A program made the translations under genes and the position numbers. Positions 11,243 to 22,916 of a stretch of DNA of 64,000 nt are shown piece after piece. The notes below the pieces were generated by a model, which saw only the letters and a program-made list of their open reading frames with translations, did not search any database and was not told the DNA's origin. Positions within the stretch are counted from its first letter, which is position 1, and each line of letters begins with the position of its first letter. This stretch comes from Gracilaria gracilis (lineage: Eukaryota; Rhodophyta; Florideophyceae; Gracilariales; Gracilariaceae), in the NCBI GenBank assembly GCA_030374805.1, contig JARGSG010000223.1:248001-312000 (forward strand), written 5' to 3'.

Positions 11243-12162
11243 CTACTTGGTAGAGGGCTCCGTTTGATTACCTTCCGGCTGTATCTCGTCGAGATATTTC
11301 TCCTCCAACCCTGCTTCCTCAAGGGCGCAGATGGCATCCTGCAGCCCGATCCAGGAGCATATATTCTCGGAGTCGTATACCTTCTCGTTCTGCAGAATGG
11401 CTGCGTCGATAACTGTCACCGATTGTGTGCATAACAACTTATTAGAGTCGTTCAGTGGTCCTTCTATCGCCGCGATCAAAACGTTTCTGATCATGGACAT
11501 CCTGTCTTTGGTCAGAAAGATGACAGAGGTGTCTTTCTCGCCCTTGCTCTTTGCAGAGACCACGAGGTTAGATATTATGTTCGAAAACGTTTGTGCTGAA
11601 AGCCTTGCATTCAGGAGAAGAATTATAGAGAAGTTCTGACTGTCGCTTGAATCCTGCTCTCCTTTTGTGAAATTGAGATATGACAGAGCAGGTCCTGCGA
11701 AGCGCTCGATGTAGGCCGAGATTGATTCGCTGGACTTGCGTTTAAAGCAGGTGACCTCTTTGTAGAGCTTCACAATCCGACGTAGCCTATCCACGGTAGA
11801 ATCTTGGCCACGAGATTTATGATCTTCTTGATGACGACCATTTGGTCCAGGGTTCCACCGTCGGATGGCGGAGTGAGTACGAGCTCTCCAGTTCGGATAG
11901 CCTTTTTAACGAGCTCCTTTTTTGAGAACTCTAAAGTGCGATGGAGTCTCATTCCTATCGTGGCGGCGGCTCCCTTGGCTCTGTTGTCACCACCAGTAGC
12001 GCAAGCACGAAGGGTCTCGGCCCATTCGTATACAGCTTCGCGCCATTGTAGCTTGTTTGTGTCTGGACGTAAGCGAGGTGATACTAATATGTTGCTTGGA
12101 GAGAGATCCTCTCCTGGGCCCATAACTTTGGCTTGAGCTTCGCTGATAGAGTCAAAGTTCAT
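11243..12162 (-). mobile_element. Gag region of the inner Copia, fossil
   Basis: Minus-strand open stretches of Copia Gag size follow the 5' LTR. The first residues (MNFDSISEAQA) lie inside the LTR and the next ones cross the primer-binding site, so the gag frame begins about 36 bp inside the LTR. The segment around 11650-11790 (KEVTCFKRKSSESISAYIERF) resembles the helical UBN2/gag-polypeptide type. Broken in the middle. Identification rests mainly on position. Confidence 0.65.
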
Positions 12163-12367
12163 CTTGCGCAGTGATGGAGGGACGGTTCACAAGCAACACA
12201 AATCTACACAGAGGTCTGCCCGGAGCTCTCTGATAGAGCTCCTGGGCTAATGAATGTGCCTTTAAATAAGGATACTACGCGACTCTTGGGCTAACTGTGA
12301 CGTACTATTAAGTAAAGATAGTTGTATGTCAACTAGCAAATGCGTACGTTTCTGTACGACATTAACA
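12127..12367 (-). repeat. 5' LTR of the inner Copia
   Basis: 241-bp direct repeat of 7421-7661. Begins TGTTAATG on the minus strand, abuts the tRNA-iMet-type primer-binding site, and is followed on the outside by the ACAGT target duplication at 12368-12372. Confidence 0.87.
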
Positions 12368-12940
12368 ACAGTACGTCCAAGATTCGTCCGAACAAAGCAT
12401 TGTTCAACAACCTCTCGACCTTGACTCACCGTATATCCGAGTTTACACGGACTCCTTATTTGTCAACAATCCGGACCACTCTTCTCAACTCGGCTACATC
12501 GTCACACTTTGTGATAAGTACAACCGGTGTAACATCCTCTCTTATCGTTCGTACAAATCTCGACGCGTCGTTCGAAGTGTTCTTGGTGGTAAAATATATG
12601 CGTTTGCTAACGGTTTTGATGTCGCTTTCATGCTGCGATTTGACTTGCAATCTATCTTGAATCGACCTTTGCGACTTTGTATGTTGACGAACAGCAAGCC
12701 TCTCTTTGATACAATTGTTAAGAACTCTTTTATTTCAGAAAAGAGATTGATGATTGACGTGCACGCAGCCAGAGAAGTTTATCAGCAGCTGGAGATTTTG
12801 GACATAGGACACATCTCAGGAAAGGATAATCCAGCTGATGGCCTTACAAAACCAAAGCCTTGCAGTTCCCTGATCAGACTTCCAACTACCGGCATCATGG
12901 ACCATGCCATCAATCAATGGGTCGTTCGTAATGACTAGAG

Positions 12941-13400
12941 CGTTTTCAACTGATGATAATGCATTCCCTTCAAACTCATCTCTTTTTGTCTTTTGTTTTC
13001 TGTATTTGGGTACCACTTTGTATTTTTAGTTCTTTCATTTTTTACTTCTGTTATCTGTATTTGGGTACCACTCTGTACTTTGTTTTCATTGTCATGTACT
13101 CATGTCTAGGGTACATCGGACCTCTGTTTTGGAAAACTGTGAGTGATGAACTGACAGTCACGGTGAGTGACCCGTCAGAGGTCGCGTGCATGAAAGTTCG
13201 TCAGAGTTTCATGCCTACAAGTAGGCGGCTCGCCTTTCCCTACCCTACATGAGTAAAGTCAACAACAACGTAACAAAGCCATACTTGCCTCGTAGAAGAC
13301 GAAAGTTCTACGCGGCCTCGGCCCGTTACGTGACACAAGCTCTTTGTAGAGCGATATTTTGGGACTCTTGAGCAATTGTCAATACTATTTTAGGATAAAA
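12941..13400 (+). other. 3' tail, possibly LTR, of the outer Copia relic
   Basis: After the RNase H stop comes a T-rich stretch with a duplicated motif (TGTATTTGGGTACCACT near 13002 and near 13048), then a region rich in short repeats (GAGTGA, GTCAG). No partner repeat is present in the window, so LTR limits are unknown. Confidence 0.4.
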
Positions 13401-13450
13401 ACGTGAAAGAAAATTAGATTTTGAAACCTCACGGTGCCTTTATCTACTAG

Positions 13451-13702
13451 TTGAAGTGCAAAAGAATGGTTAGAAAAAGAATAAATGTACTAGATCTGTC
13501 GGCAAAGGTTCCAAGTTTCGACATGATTAAAAACGTCTGCGGACACACCTCGAGGAAAGTTTATCCTAAAGTCAGGCATGAAAAGTCGTTAAACACTTTT
13601 CTCGAAGCTGTGGTGGCTGCGTGGTCTGGTATAAATCTAACCTACCTTCAAACTCTCAAGGACTCTATGCTTTGTCGTCTTGTTGCTTTTTCTTTATTCT
13701 AA
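13451..13702 (+). pseudogene. Tc1/mariner transposase, C-terminal remnant
   Basis: The 83-residue frame contains NVLDLSAKVPSFDMIKNVCGH, a decayed form of the Tc1/mariner block WPxxSPDLNPIENxW that carries the third catalytic acidic residue. It continues SRKVYPKVRH, then an AVVAAW segment and YLQTLKDSM. The last matches the usual W...IP..YLQ.LVDSMPRR end. Upstream transposase parts are not recognisable. The first Asp-containing blocks are missing and the Asn/Glu block is altered (MIKN instead of PIEN), so this is a dead fragment. Confidence 0.75.
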
Positions 13703-15218
13703 GGGATATTTAACTACGTTTTAAGCAGCTTTTAAATTTTAACGCATTGTTTGGTTCCTTATAATCGTGCGTGGCTCTTTAAGACTTTCTTGTTATCTAT
13801 GTAGCAGTAAAATGTTATTCTGTGCGCTAAATTGTGGTGTGGCACAATGTAGAGAAGCACTAGTGCGCGAGCAGTAGCTTACGCTCTTTGCTTGGGCTTT
13901 TATCTAGCCCAGTAGGCAGCAATCAATGTTTAAGACGTGCATCCTTTTCAGTTTCGCAGACTGTACCAAGGTTTAAAAAGAGTCAAGTGCAAAGCCTGTA
14001 GAATACAGGATATCAATCAAACTCTATGTCTAAATATTGTCTACCTAATATAAAAGTACCATACGCATCAAACTTTTTAAGTTCCTTTACATTGACTAGC
14101 CAAAAAGTGCAAAACGTAAACAAGAAATATTAAAACGCCTTCTTCCACAAACACAAATCGTTCTCGTGCTCTTTTTATCCATATCTCTATGACGCTGTAC
14201 CTCTAGTCTACATTTCTAGTTAAATGAACATCTATAACATTTTACAGTCTGGCATATTACAGATTTTAGTTTCTCATAAAGAACTACTGTAATACAACTT
14301 TTGAAAACAAAGAATGACAACTATTGTCATACGCCAGTCTAAACTACTGTGCAATATTTAAAACAAGGCCAAACTATAAACTCATACTTTTTGTAGTGCA
14401 AACCCAGAAGCGAAGAAACACTATAAAAACGTATAAATTTTTTCTCCCTAAAACGGCAGCAAAAAAACTGAACTTCTTTGGTAAGGCACAATTAAATTGT
14501 ACGTAAGCCCACGTCGAGCCCTCAAGACAACATGTAAACCATTTTTCAAAGAACTAGTTAAGGCATTACTTGTATGGACTAATTAAACCTCGCTAAATAC
14601 AAGAGTTTACAAAAGTGAAGAAAGCAAAACAAAATTAAAAAGAGCGCAAATTCTAACAAAAAACAGGCATGAAATACGGTAAGCATTGGAGCTGACCATG
14701 TGCAGAAGCAAAAGCAACAAACAGCGGAAAAAACTCCCAAAGTGGGTTCTTTTAGAAGACGGAAAGGCAAAGGGCTACCCATATGCAACCAAGACTCTCT
14801 CTTCAAAAGCGTCAATGACACCCAAACGCCAATACGCCTAGAGGCAACCGTAGTTGTTGCAACGTTACTATGTACGGCAGAAGGGTCGCCACTGAGCTTA
14901 GTGAACTCGCGCCAACAACTAATTAAATAAACTAACCAAATTAGGCACACGTCCAGTGGTAATTGCTTACGTGCCACGATGTCCATTTCACGTGTATGTG
15001 GCCAACCTCCCAAATAATTAGTAATCCACGAGTTCTTTCCACTACAGTGGTTCCTACTATTTAAATGCTCCTACTAGGAGAGACGGGAAGACTTGTCGGA
15101 ATATGATTAAGTAGCCAGAAAACTCCGGATAAAGGAATTACAATACACGTCCCCCTTCTTAGGCGAAAGTATCACCACGAAGAGAGAAGCGACGGAGGCA
15201 ACCAGGGAGGATAAAAAC
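13703..15218. other. AT-rich spacer without a supported gene
   Basis: Mostly A/T-rich sequence. A minus-strand open frame at 14579-15013 is hydrophobic at its C-terminal end but shows no family resemblance and is probably chance. The sequence from about 15040 onward becomes purine-rich and could be the leader of the small ORF at 15219. Confidence 0.5.
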
Positions 15219-15512
15219 ATGGCCTCGTCCGGTTCGCCAGAAAATTCTCCTTCACTACCAGCGCCCACTTCTGCGACTGCCCTTGCGAACTCATCAAAGC
15301 TTCCTCCTGGCACCTCGGTACCACTCGACCCCCCTTTTGCAAAACCGATCTTCTACCTCACCATTAGCTGCAACCAACAACCCTACAAAGCGAGATTCAC
15401 CGGTTTCTATTCTGTGCGGTTACCGCAAAGCGGGCAGCAAACTGGTGCGAAATGTAAAGCAAAGCCATTCGCGGTATTAAGCCGTTTTCACGATTTATGT
15501 ATACCTCATTAG
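15219..15512 (+). CDS. Small ORF of unknown function, possibly a retroelement gag start
   Basis: A 97-codon frame from a good ATG encodes a Ser/Pro/Ala-rich N-terminus (MASSGSPENSPSLPAP) and then a more ordinary segment ending in LSRFHDLCIPH. I do not recognise it. The composition recalls N-termini of Copia Gag proteins, but no downstream pol is present before the large transposon starts at 15596. It could equally be a chance frame. Confidence 0.3.
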   Translation: MASSGSPENSPSLPAPTSATALANSSKLPPGTSVPLDPPFAKPIFYLTISCNQQPYKARFTGFYSVRLPQSGQQTGAKCKAKPFAVLSRFHDLCIPH

Positions 15513-15595
15513 TGATGTTAGGACTTAGCGCTCTATTTGAGGAGATATTGGACCCTTCGTAAAGGTTGATGACATCCAAACTGGACCTTCGTCTG

Positions 15596-15615
15596 TGTTA
15601 TCGGAATGCTAGTTT
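15596..15615 (+). repeat. Left terminal inverted repeat
   Basis: TGTTATCGGAATGCTAGTTT, matching the reversed right end at 34670-34689 in 19 of 20 positions. The following 400 bp are conserved with 42841-43260 and with the reverse of about 61735-62138, and repeat short CTAGTTT/AAACTAG motifs. Confidence 0.85.
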
Positions 15616-16134
15616 TGGTGTCAAAAATGACCGAATTAAAACGATCGAAAAACCGGTGAATTTATCCAAATTTGGATGTGCTTAATTTCCGAAAATATTT
15701 CCACATTTCTACTTGTGCTACTTTGCGTGGAAAGAATCATTCATGAATATTTCCATCATTGCTAGTTTGAATGGAAGACACAAACTAGCATGTTACTTTC
15801 GTTCATGCTAGTTTCCGAACCCAATGTAAGTGTGTAAGTGGCACATATTTAGAACTATACGGCGGCGAATAGGTAAATATATACATAGATAGCTACTTAT
15901 GGAATACGATTAGAAGAATACAAACCCTTCGAATAGGAACTCTCTATAGAGATACAGCACATCTATTCAACAACTCTCATATCAGATATCGGCCGTTTAT
16001 TCGCTCACTTTTGAAACGCCTTCGCATCACGTGCCACCTCCCCCATCACTCCGTCCCACCCTCCGTGCGCCATATTAAGCTCCCCACCACTACGTACTCC
16101 CCTCTCCCCCAACACCCCCACAACGCTCCCCGCA
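15616..16134 (+). promoter_or_regulatory. Conserved left subterminal region and transposase leader
   Basis: This 520-bp stretch is nearly the same in three element copies. It holds several small inverted motifs (GGAAATATTTCC-like, GCTAGTTT, TATAGAGA) and ends in C-rich sequence before the transposase ATG. Conservation at an element end plus position upstream of the transposase suggests both transposase-binding sites and a promoter. No single box can be named. Confidence 0.6.
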
Positions 16135-19100
16135 ATGCCTAATTGCTGCTTTGAGGGCTGCTCCTTCTTCGCTCGCACCATCCCCGCCATTCAAATGCAC
16201 AAAAGAAGATGCCCCAATCGTCTCACCGCCAACAAGCGTTTCTTCTCCCCCGGCGGCAACGTCCCTCACTTCCCCCCGCGCACAAAGCGTCACAAGTCCA
16301 CCCTCCTACTCCTACCATCACCCCACCTCCTCTCTCTCCAATCGCCCTTCCGATAACGTCCCCATCGCCGACGACGACTCCTGCCACCAGCAGCTGCTCT
16401 CCCTCTCCGTCCACACCCAAGACGCCTACCATATTATAGGCACCCCCGTCTGCTCCCTCTCCCTCTCCCCACCTCCTCCACCGTCCCCCTCCTTCCCTCT
16501 CTTCAACAACCCCCACCTCGAACGAATGGTCCTCTACATCTCTTCCATCGCTTCCACCCTCGGCCCCCGCAGGGCAGACGAACTCATCTCTCTCCTCCAC
16601 GACCCCTACTTCTCTAAGTCAGCCTTCCACAACGCCCTCTCCTCCGCCTCCCAGTGTCTCAAACTTCAAACGAACCTCTTCCAATACTGAGTTACCAACA
16701 TCGGTTTCACCGCCACCACCCTGCACGACTCACAGCACCTCTTCACAGCCACCATCTTCCGAATGGATGCAATCCAAATTCTTAAACGACAATTCGCACT
16801 CCCAAAATCTGACAACACCTTTTTCCACCACGTCCCCCATACAAACTTTTCCAGCTCTCCCGCTTTCGCCCACCTCATGGCTTCTTCCCTCGAAAAAACG
16901 CTGCCCCAGGCCTCAAACACGCAATCATGCAGTCCTTCAATAACTCCTGCATCTAGCACACCCCTGAGAACACCGGTATCGACTTCTTCATCAACTTCGT
17001 TTAAGAATACTCACAAGCCCTCTACCTCCCTCAAATTCTCTTCCAACACCTCCTACGTTCATCAAATCACCCTCCTCAACTTCTCCAACTCGTTCCGTCG
17101 CAAATGTATCCCTGACAAACTCACCCTTCTCGGATACCTTCCAACCTCTTTCAATCTCGCTACCCCACTCAAGACCCAATTGCATCCCCCAAACCTCTTC
17201 TGGCATCTCCCGCTGTACCACAATGCAACTCATCTAGCGTGCTATCTCCAACGTCCTCGACCCTCTTACCTCCTCCGCCCTCACTGGCTTCCCCTACCGT
17301 GACGCCAATGATGTGCGCCGCCATTGTCACCCAATTTTTGCCAGCTACCGTGCACACATCCTAGAAGCAAAAGAAATTCTCGCCATCTCCCACGGCACCC
17401 GCCCCAAGCATCCATGCCACCGATGTACCGTTCCACGCTCCGACCTCCACCTACACATTCCATCCCCCCTCTTCGATCCCAGACCCAGACTCTCGCTTCC
17501 CGCAAATCACACTCTACCCTCTTCCAAGATGCTGAAAAGGCCCTCCTCGCCAGAAAGCCCAGAATCGCCCAAAACACAAAGGAAACGCCGTTCAAGCACT
17601 TCACTCCGTTTCCCTTGCAAAATACTCCTCCCTCTTCGAATCTTACTCTCTCCTCCACATCATCCCTTTCCTATCCCCTTACAACATCTTCCTCTTCGAA
17701 CCACTCCATAACTTTCACCTCGGCATCTCCAAGCTCATCAAGCTCGCAGCCATCAAGAAACTTAAGTCAGAATCACTCTTCACTGCCTCCCGTTCCTCCA
17801 AGTCCCGTCGTTCCTTCAACTTCGCCCGCTCCGTCATCCTGAAAAACGCGAACACCATCCTCTCCGCCATCGGAAAGCACTCCCCAGCCACAGGACTCCA
17901 CATCGACATTTCCTCCTCCGACAACGGTCAGGCCCTTCACGGTATCTTCACCTCCGACGGCCTACGTGTTATGCTTGAATCAAAAGACTACCACTCACTC
18001 GACATGTTCTTCCCCTTCACCGGTACCTTCTTCTACCGCTGCTGTGAAGAAATCAATGCAGCTCTCATCACTTCCGTTTTCACCAAGTACTCCGATCTTA
18101 TGCTCTTCTCCATGAGATACAACACCTCTGCAGAATGGATTGACTCCCGCCTCACCGACCTCCAATTCCAAATCCGCTCCTTCAAGCGCACAGCCGTACT
18201 CGTCCTCGGCCCCCACCACACTTCCAGCCTTGGCACCCTCAAGTTCCATCTTTTCGACCACATCATCGAGAACATTCGCCGCTTCGGAGGCCTCCACTTC
18301 AACGATGCCGGCCTACTCGAACACGCCCACTTTCTCTTCAAGTCACACTACTCCAAGACCTCAAAGCGCAGGTCCACCGCACATGAAGAAACCATTCGCG
18401 CCATCCATCACTCCAACGCCACCAAATATTGGAACCCCCTTCCCACCAACCCCTCCATCACTTCCTTCACTCCTGCTCTCGCCTCTCCCAACCAATCCCA
18501 CCAACCCGGTTTGGTCCGTGATGGAAAACTCATATCATTTGCTGATCTCATCACCGCACACAAATTCCTCCACTCTAATCCTCATTTCAATCCCAAATCT
18601 ATACAAGACCTCTTCCCCACCGACACTCTCTCCATCTTCCCACAGATTGGAAAACACGCCCTCCCTTCATTCATCACTCTTTCTCTCGAAGTCCTAGAAC
18701 TCTCAGGGAACCCCCACACTCTCCGTCGCACCCGAATCACCGTAGTCAACTCCGCTTACGTCGCCGGCGGGTATGTCCCATCACTCGAACACTATATTGA
18801 AGAGCGGAGCGAGCTCGCGCTCCAGGATCCTCCAGTCCCTCTCATCCAACGAATATTTGCCGCCCCGTCCTTCGGTCCTTCTAAATCCCCAAATTTCTCT
18901 CAAGTTTTCGTCGCAGGCACCAGCTCCTCCAACTTCACCCCCATCATCTGGATCTGCAAACTCATATCTCTTCTTTGCTTCACCCTTCCTTCTTCCACTC
19001 CATTTTCCAAGGATTTCGCCTTCGTCCAGTTCATGGAGCTCGTCCCACAAAGCGACGAAGTCGATGTCAACCTCAACTGCGTATGCCCCCGATGGGCAAC

Positions 19101-19368
19101 AGACGACGAACATAACCACACCACCCGTCCAGTTCCCATATCCACCCACTCCACATCCAACCACGTTTCTCCATGGTTTGGACTCATCCCTTTCTCTTCT
19201 ATCCTTGGCTCCGTTCATGTTCTCCGCCAGAACTACCCCGCACCCCCTTCAATTCCCGCCTCAATTGGCGTTTCCATAGATTCTACCTCAACATATTCTA
19301 CCGGGACCCCACCTCCAGGCCCTACCTCCCACCCCCCGCATAGCACTCATTCCATACGATTTTCATAA
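16135..19368 (+). pseudogene. Plavaka-superfamily transposase with N-terminal C2H2-like finger
   Basis: The ATG at 16135 begins a zinc finger of the form C-x4-C-x12-H-x3-C (CFEGCSFFARTIPAIQMHKRRC region). Further on, in shifting frames, are blocks typical of Plavaka: an ITLLNFSNSFRRKC...LLGYLP segment near 17062-17150 (the family's 'vyltlgNipk.lR..llGylP'), a HPCHRCTVPRSDL Cys block near 17417-17455, and a C-terminal part open from about 17840 to 19368 with SLGTLKFHLFDHIIENIRRFGG...LLEHAHFLFKS, the 'PK.H...H....I..fG....E..H' region. The second copy at 43398 keeps the finger and the next 100 residues in one frame. This copy has several frameshifts before 17840, so it cannot make a full protein unless unseen introns are present. 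Confidence 0.75.
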
Positions 19369-19761
19369 ACCAATCACTACCACCCTCTTCCACAGGAAAG
19401 ATTGGAGATAGGTATGGAACGAAGAAGATATACCACCTCTTCATCATCCCACAGCTATCTCCACTCCTCCCACTCTTATTCACCCTACCATCTCCCTTCT
19501 CCTCCTTCTGCCCCATCTCTACCCTCTCCCCGGTGCCCAACCAAACGAGTGAAATTGGACTCCTCCGGTCGGCACGCTGCTATGTGGCAATCAAGAACCG
19601 CTTCAAGTCTCCCCGTAAAATTCGCCATAAAGTATTCCTCCCTCACCGCTGGATATACCTTCTCCCTCGATGGAATCTACAGCCCAACCGTCGCAGTTCT
19701 CTCCAAATTTCCGCACACACACCTCGAATCCCTCTCTAAAAACCCATCGTTCTCAAACTCT

Positions 19762-22161
19762 TCACCGTGCTCGTCCCCCACTAATTCCTATGGCACCTTC
19801 AATATACCCTCCACTGCCCTCGGCAGATACCTCCCATACAATGTAGAAAACAATAGCTGCCTTTGTTCTACACGTCCCACACCTCATTGTTTTCACAACA
19901 CACCCAATCCACGCATCAAGTCTGGCGAGGTGCATCACCGTCCCATCCACGTAATGCTTTTCCCCATTACTTTTGGTCTCCACTTCGTATCCCATGTACT
20001 CTTCCAACACTGCCACCGCCATTACGTTCTTGAAATAATTATCTTCATCATCACAGCTCCACTGTGGAGCATGCTCCGTTGACCCAGAGTACGCAAGATC
20101 TTCGAAACGGCTCATTCTCCACGGACACAATTTGTTCACCCCATTTTCTTCACTTCCCATAAGCTTCCCGCGAGCCTCGTCTATCTTCTTCTTCAACTCC
20201 TCACCAAGTTTCGTCCCCTCGCTAGGCTTCGCCCGCTTCGCAATCAAATCATACCCCAGTAAAGAGAATAATCTGTCCCGAGCACCCCGCTTTCCCACCC
20301 CAATCACATCGCTTATTGTCTGCTTCATCCGCTGCTTCAGACACGTGTCCGCGTTTACATTCCCCACGCACACTTTTTTCCTCCCCGCTTCCCTTATCGT
20401 CTCCCACGTCTCTCCCATTATTTCTGTCTCGACCACATACTTCAACAACACATCACTTCCACCCTCTATCGATGGTGTGTACGCCCTCATCTCATATGCA
20501 ACCTGAATTGGGCACCTAGGCACCATCTCCTTCTCCCGGACTACAAACATGCTCCCCTCTTTACTTTCTCTTACCGTCTCACTCCTCTTCTTCCAGCTTC
20601 TACCAACGTTTCCCGTGTCGAAACAAAGTTCAGACGCCTCTAACCTCTCGTAATGAAGAATCCTATCATATACAGCCCTTGCGAATCCATAAAAACATTC
20701 TTCAAATCCAATATTATACTTTCGACGCCCTCTGACCTTCTTTCCTCCACCACATCGCTTTCTCCCCTTCACTGCCTCCCAAAGACTTTCGATCAACACA
20801 TTTTGCCGTTTGTTTTCCTCCCTCAGCCGTCCCAGCTCTTCCTGCGTCAGCTTCAAACTCACCATCAATGTATAGTGCTCTTCTTTCATATTTCCCAACT
20901 GTACCTTCAGTGAATTCACCCTCTGAACGAGTGCAGACCGTGGCAATACGCTTAAGTTCTCCTCATTTCCTTCCCGTTCCCTTGTAGATCCCCAGTCATC
21001 TCCTCGAATTCTACATCCGCTTTCTCCACGACCGCCGTCACTTCCGTCTCCCACATTCTTCGGAAGTAAAACGGTGTTGCGCCTTACACGCATCCCTTGG
21101 GGTGTTAGTGGCGCCATCTCCACGAAATTCACTTCCCCACGCCGTTCTGTTTGTACGTCGTCCTCCCCTTCGAAATCACTGTCAACCACTGCTGCTGTCC
21201 CTCCGACAATTTCCTTGGTTGATCCACTACTTCTACGTCGTACCACTCTCCCGTCCGCATGTTCTCGTCGCTTATTTCCCCCCTTTTCCACAACTTCAAC
21301 ACCCACCAATCCCTAAACCACACTCCCTATTCTTCTCTCATTACCCTCCCCTGTTTCACGTTCTACCATTCGCCGCACACGCCCCACCACTTCTTTCTCC
21401 CGGTTCGCATTCTCTTGCTCGGAACCAATGCTTTCCTTCTCTGGCGATCTATTTGGCGTCACAACAACCAAACTCTCTACTCCTCGCGTCCTCGCCGGGT
21501 AACCACACCTCACTCTCTCCCTTTCTCCTTCCACCTCTTCGAGAACCCCAGCCTTAGGCACTTTATCACCGTTAGTTCCCATTCTTCCTCGAAGACCCCC
21601 ACTACCTAATATGGTACTACTCCTTGCTATCGTTCTTCCCTACACGCTCGTACGAAGCTCTTAACTCTTCACAATCATATCCCCGCTATCGCTCTCCTCT
21701 AGAACTTGCGCAGTCTCTGCGCCTCTTCTATGACCATCTTTCTCCCGACCACAGCGTAAAATCTTTTTCGGCATGCCTCGCTGCGCTCCTATGCTTTTCT
21801 TAAGACTAACTTCTTGATCTCGTGCGTTCGCAATAGGTTTCGTCAACACAATGCTTACCTTTCGCTCAGTTCGCTCCGTTCGCTCCGATGTTCCACCCCC
21901 GACGCTCCTCGCCGCACCGTCTCTCCTCTCCGCACCGTGACTCCTCGGCGCACCGTCGCTCCTCGGCGCACCGTCGCTCCTCGGCGCACCGTCGCTCTTC
22001 GCCGCACCCTTCCTTCCCTTCCCACGTAAACCACTCCGAGGCGCACGCGTACTACGAGCGGTGCGAACTTCGCCACTTACCGTTTTGCCACGCTTTCGGC
22101 TCTTTGACGCGTGACCGCTAACCTCCCCCGCATTCACACCCCTCGCCTTACGTTTCGCCAT
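19762..22161 (-). pseudogene. Long basic/coiled-coil element protein of unknown function
   Basis: ATG 22161 (MAKRKARG) opens one frame that runs to 19762, about 800 codons, interrupted here by three in-frame stops (near 21663, 21640 and 21315). The copy at 49358 reads through these places. The N-terminus is Lys/Arg/Gly/Ala-rich and holds short tandem repeats (SDGAPR unit, about 21911-22012). The middle is acidic and Ser-rich. A heptad-rich stretch (SALVQRVNSLKVQL to ELGRLREENKRQ, about 20800-20940) predicts a coiled coil. A globular-looking part follows (PIQVAYEMRAYTP, SDVIGVGKR...LLGYDLIAKRAK). In the second copy the homologous sequence continues to about 46744 and includes a REEYFMANFTRRLEAVL block. 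No domain is recognised with confidence; a DNA-binding role is only a guess from the basic tail. Confidence 0.6.
21899..22012. repeat. 18-bp coding minisatellite inside the basic N-terminus
   Basis: Units of the form GCACCGTCGCTCCTCGGC occur about five to six times in tandem and encode the six-residue repeat SDGAPR on the minus strand. The second element copy (around 49160-49215) has only about two units, so the array varies in length between copies. Confidence 0.8.
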
Positions 22162-22916
22162 ATACAATCCGAACGGTTCCTCGCGGTTGACGCTGGGCTC
22201 ACGAAGTCTCAGCCGCTGACCGTGATCGAAGGTCACTGGAATCGGAACTGCTCTGCTTTCGACGTCTTTGGCACTCGCCGTGATCAAACGTCACCGATCG
22301 AATGCACACCCCCAATCGAGTGGAGTGTTGTGGAAATCACCGAGTGCGGTTTTTTATTTCCCGGTTCCGAAACGAAAAAATGACACCGAAATCTCCGTTT
22401 CTGAATAGTTCTCATAATTTAAAAAACGTACAATGTTTCGCATCATATTCGATGCCTTTCACTACCTTTTATGTATCTATGTACTTCCATCTTGCATTTG
22501 AGCTAAAGTGTTTAGTTTCTAATTCGTGCTCAATGACGAAGTTGAAATGTAAGAAGTGCCACTTCATTATCGAAATTTAGGGTGTTGTTTTACATGTAGC
22601 TAATTTACTACACGTTCTAATCGATTACTATAATAGGATTTGCCGATGTACCCCAGCTATACTCTACTCCATAATATGCGAACAACTCTTCTTCCACTTC
22701 CAGTTTCCAAAGTGCTCGCACCGCAAGCATTTGGTATTCTCGTAGTTGATGCGGGGTGCTTCCTGTACTTGGAGTTCGAATGACCCGCACATTTGCAGTC
22801 CTTCATTTCTTCACACCATCCGCAACTGAATCAATGTCCTTATCACCTTCCATATATTTGGGATCGTTAATCGTTCCACCCAATGAAAAAGGAGCGGGGA
22901 CAATCCATACAGGTAT
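22162..22916. other. Spacer between two minus-strand genes of the large element
   Basis: Lies upstream of the basic/coiled-coil gene and downstream of the SET region. No gene is seen. The corresponding stretch in the second copy (49359-49990) is conserved but lacks a segment of about 180 bp near 22785-22910, which suggests a non-coding spacer with an indel. Confidence 0.55.

Larger units (their letters stand above)
7421..12367 (-). mobile_element. Inner Ty1/copia element with two LTRs, nested in the outer relic
   Basis: Two 241-bp direct repeats (7421-7661 and 12127-12367) bound a minus-strand gag-pol region. ACAGT occurs at 7416-7420 and 12368-12372, a perfect 5-bp target duplication. The 5' LTR starts TGTTAATG. 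The primer-binding site abuts it at 12114-12126 (GTTATGGGCCCAG on the minus strand), complementary to the anticodon stem-loop of initiator tRNA-Met, as in Copia elements primed by a half tRNA. The LTRs differ at roughly 5% of positions by eye, so the insertion is moderately old. It looks whole in layout and broken in coding, with several interruptions. Confidence 0.9.
6440..13350 (+). mobile_element. Old Ty1/copia relic, 5'-truncated, split by a second Copia
   Basis: The first piece (6440-7420) reads as Copia reverse transcriptase: the ILGGRFVPSIKN and ARFIAQGYMDR motifs, the SIRVILAIAA segment, TDITQAYIQS, LLRPLYGL and a YVDDS active-site box near 7072-7086. The second piece (12373-12940) reads as the matching RNase H, with VYTDSLFVNN, SYKSRRV, SEKRLMIDVHAAREVY and DNPADGLTKP. 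Gag and integrase parts are absent upstream. The two pieces flank the inner Copia and its ACAGT duplication. The element is clearly broken, with a few interruptions besides the nested insertion, and it must be older than the inner element. Confidence 0.85.

Noticed and set aside
10886-11434. + frame of 182 residues inside the inner Copia
   Set aside because: Antisense to the gag-pol region; hydrophobic residues come from T-rich sequence.
14579-15013. Hydrophobic minus frame that could be a membrane protein
   Set aside because: No motif, no copy, AT-rich context; probably chance.
16151-16690. Long + frame overlapping the zinc finger, rich in Ser and Pro
   Set aside because: Its first part is an out-of-frame reading of the zinc-finger region. 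Only the later part (from about 16330) corresponds to the transposase in the second copy, so it is treated as part of that damaged gene, not as a separate gene.
19402-20082. + strand frame of 226 residues after the transposase
   Set aside because: Ser/Pro/Thr-rich composition typical of the shadow of a G/A-rich coding strand. The minus strand in the same place carries conserved protein blocks in both copies.
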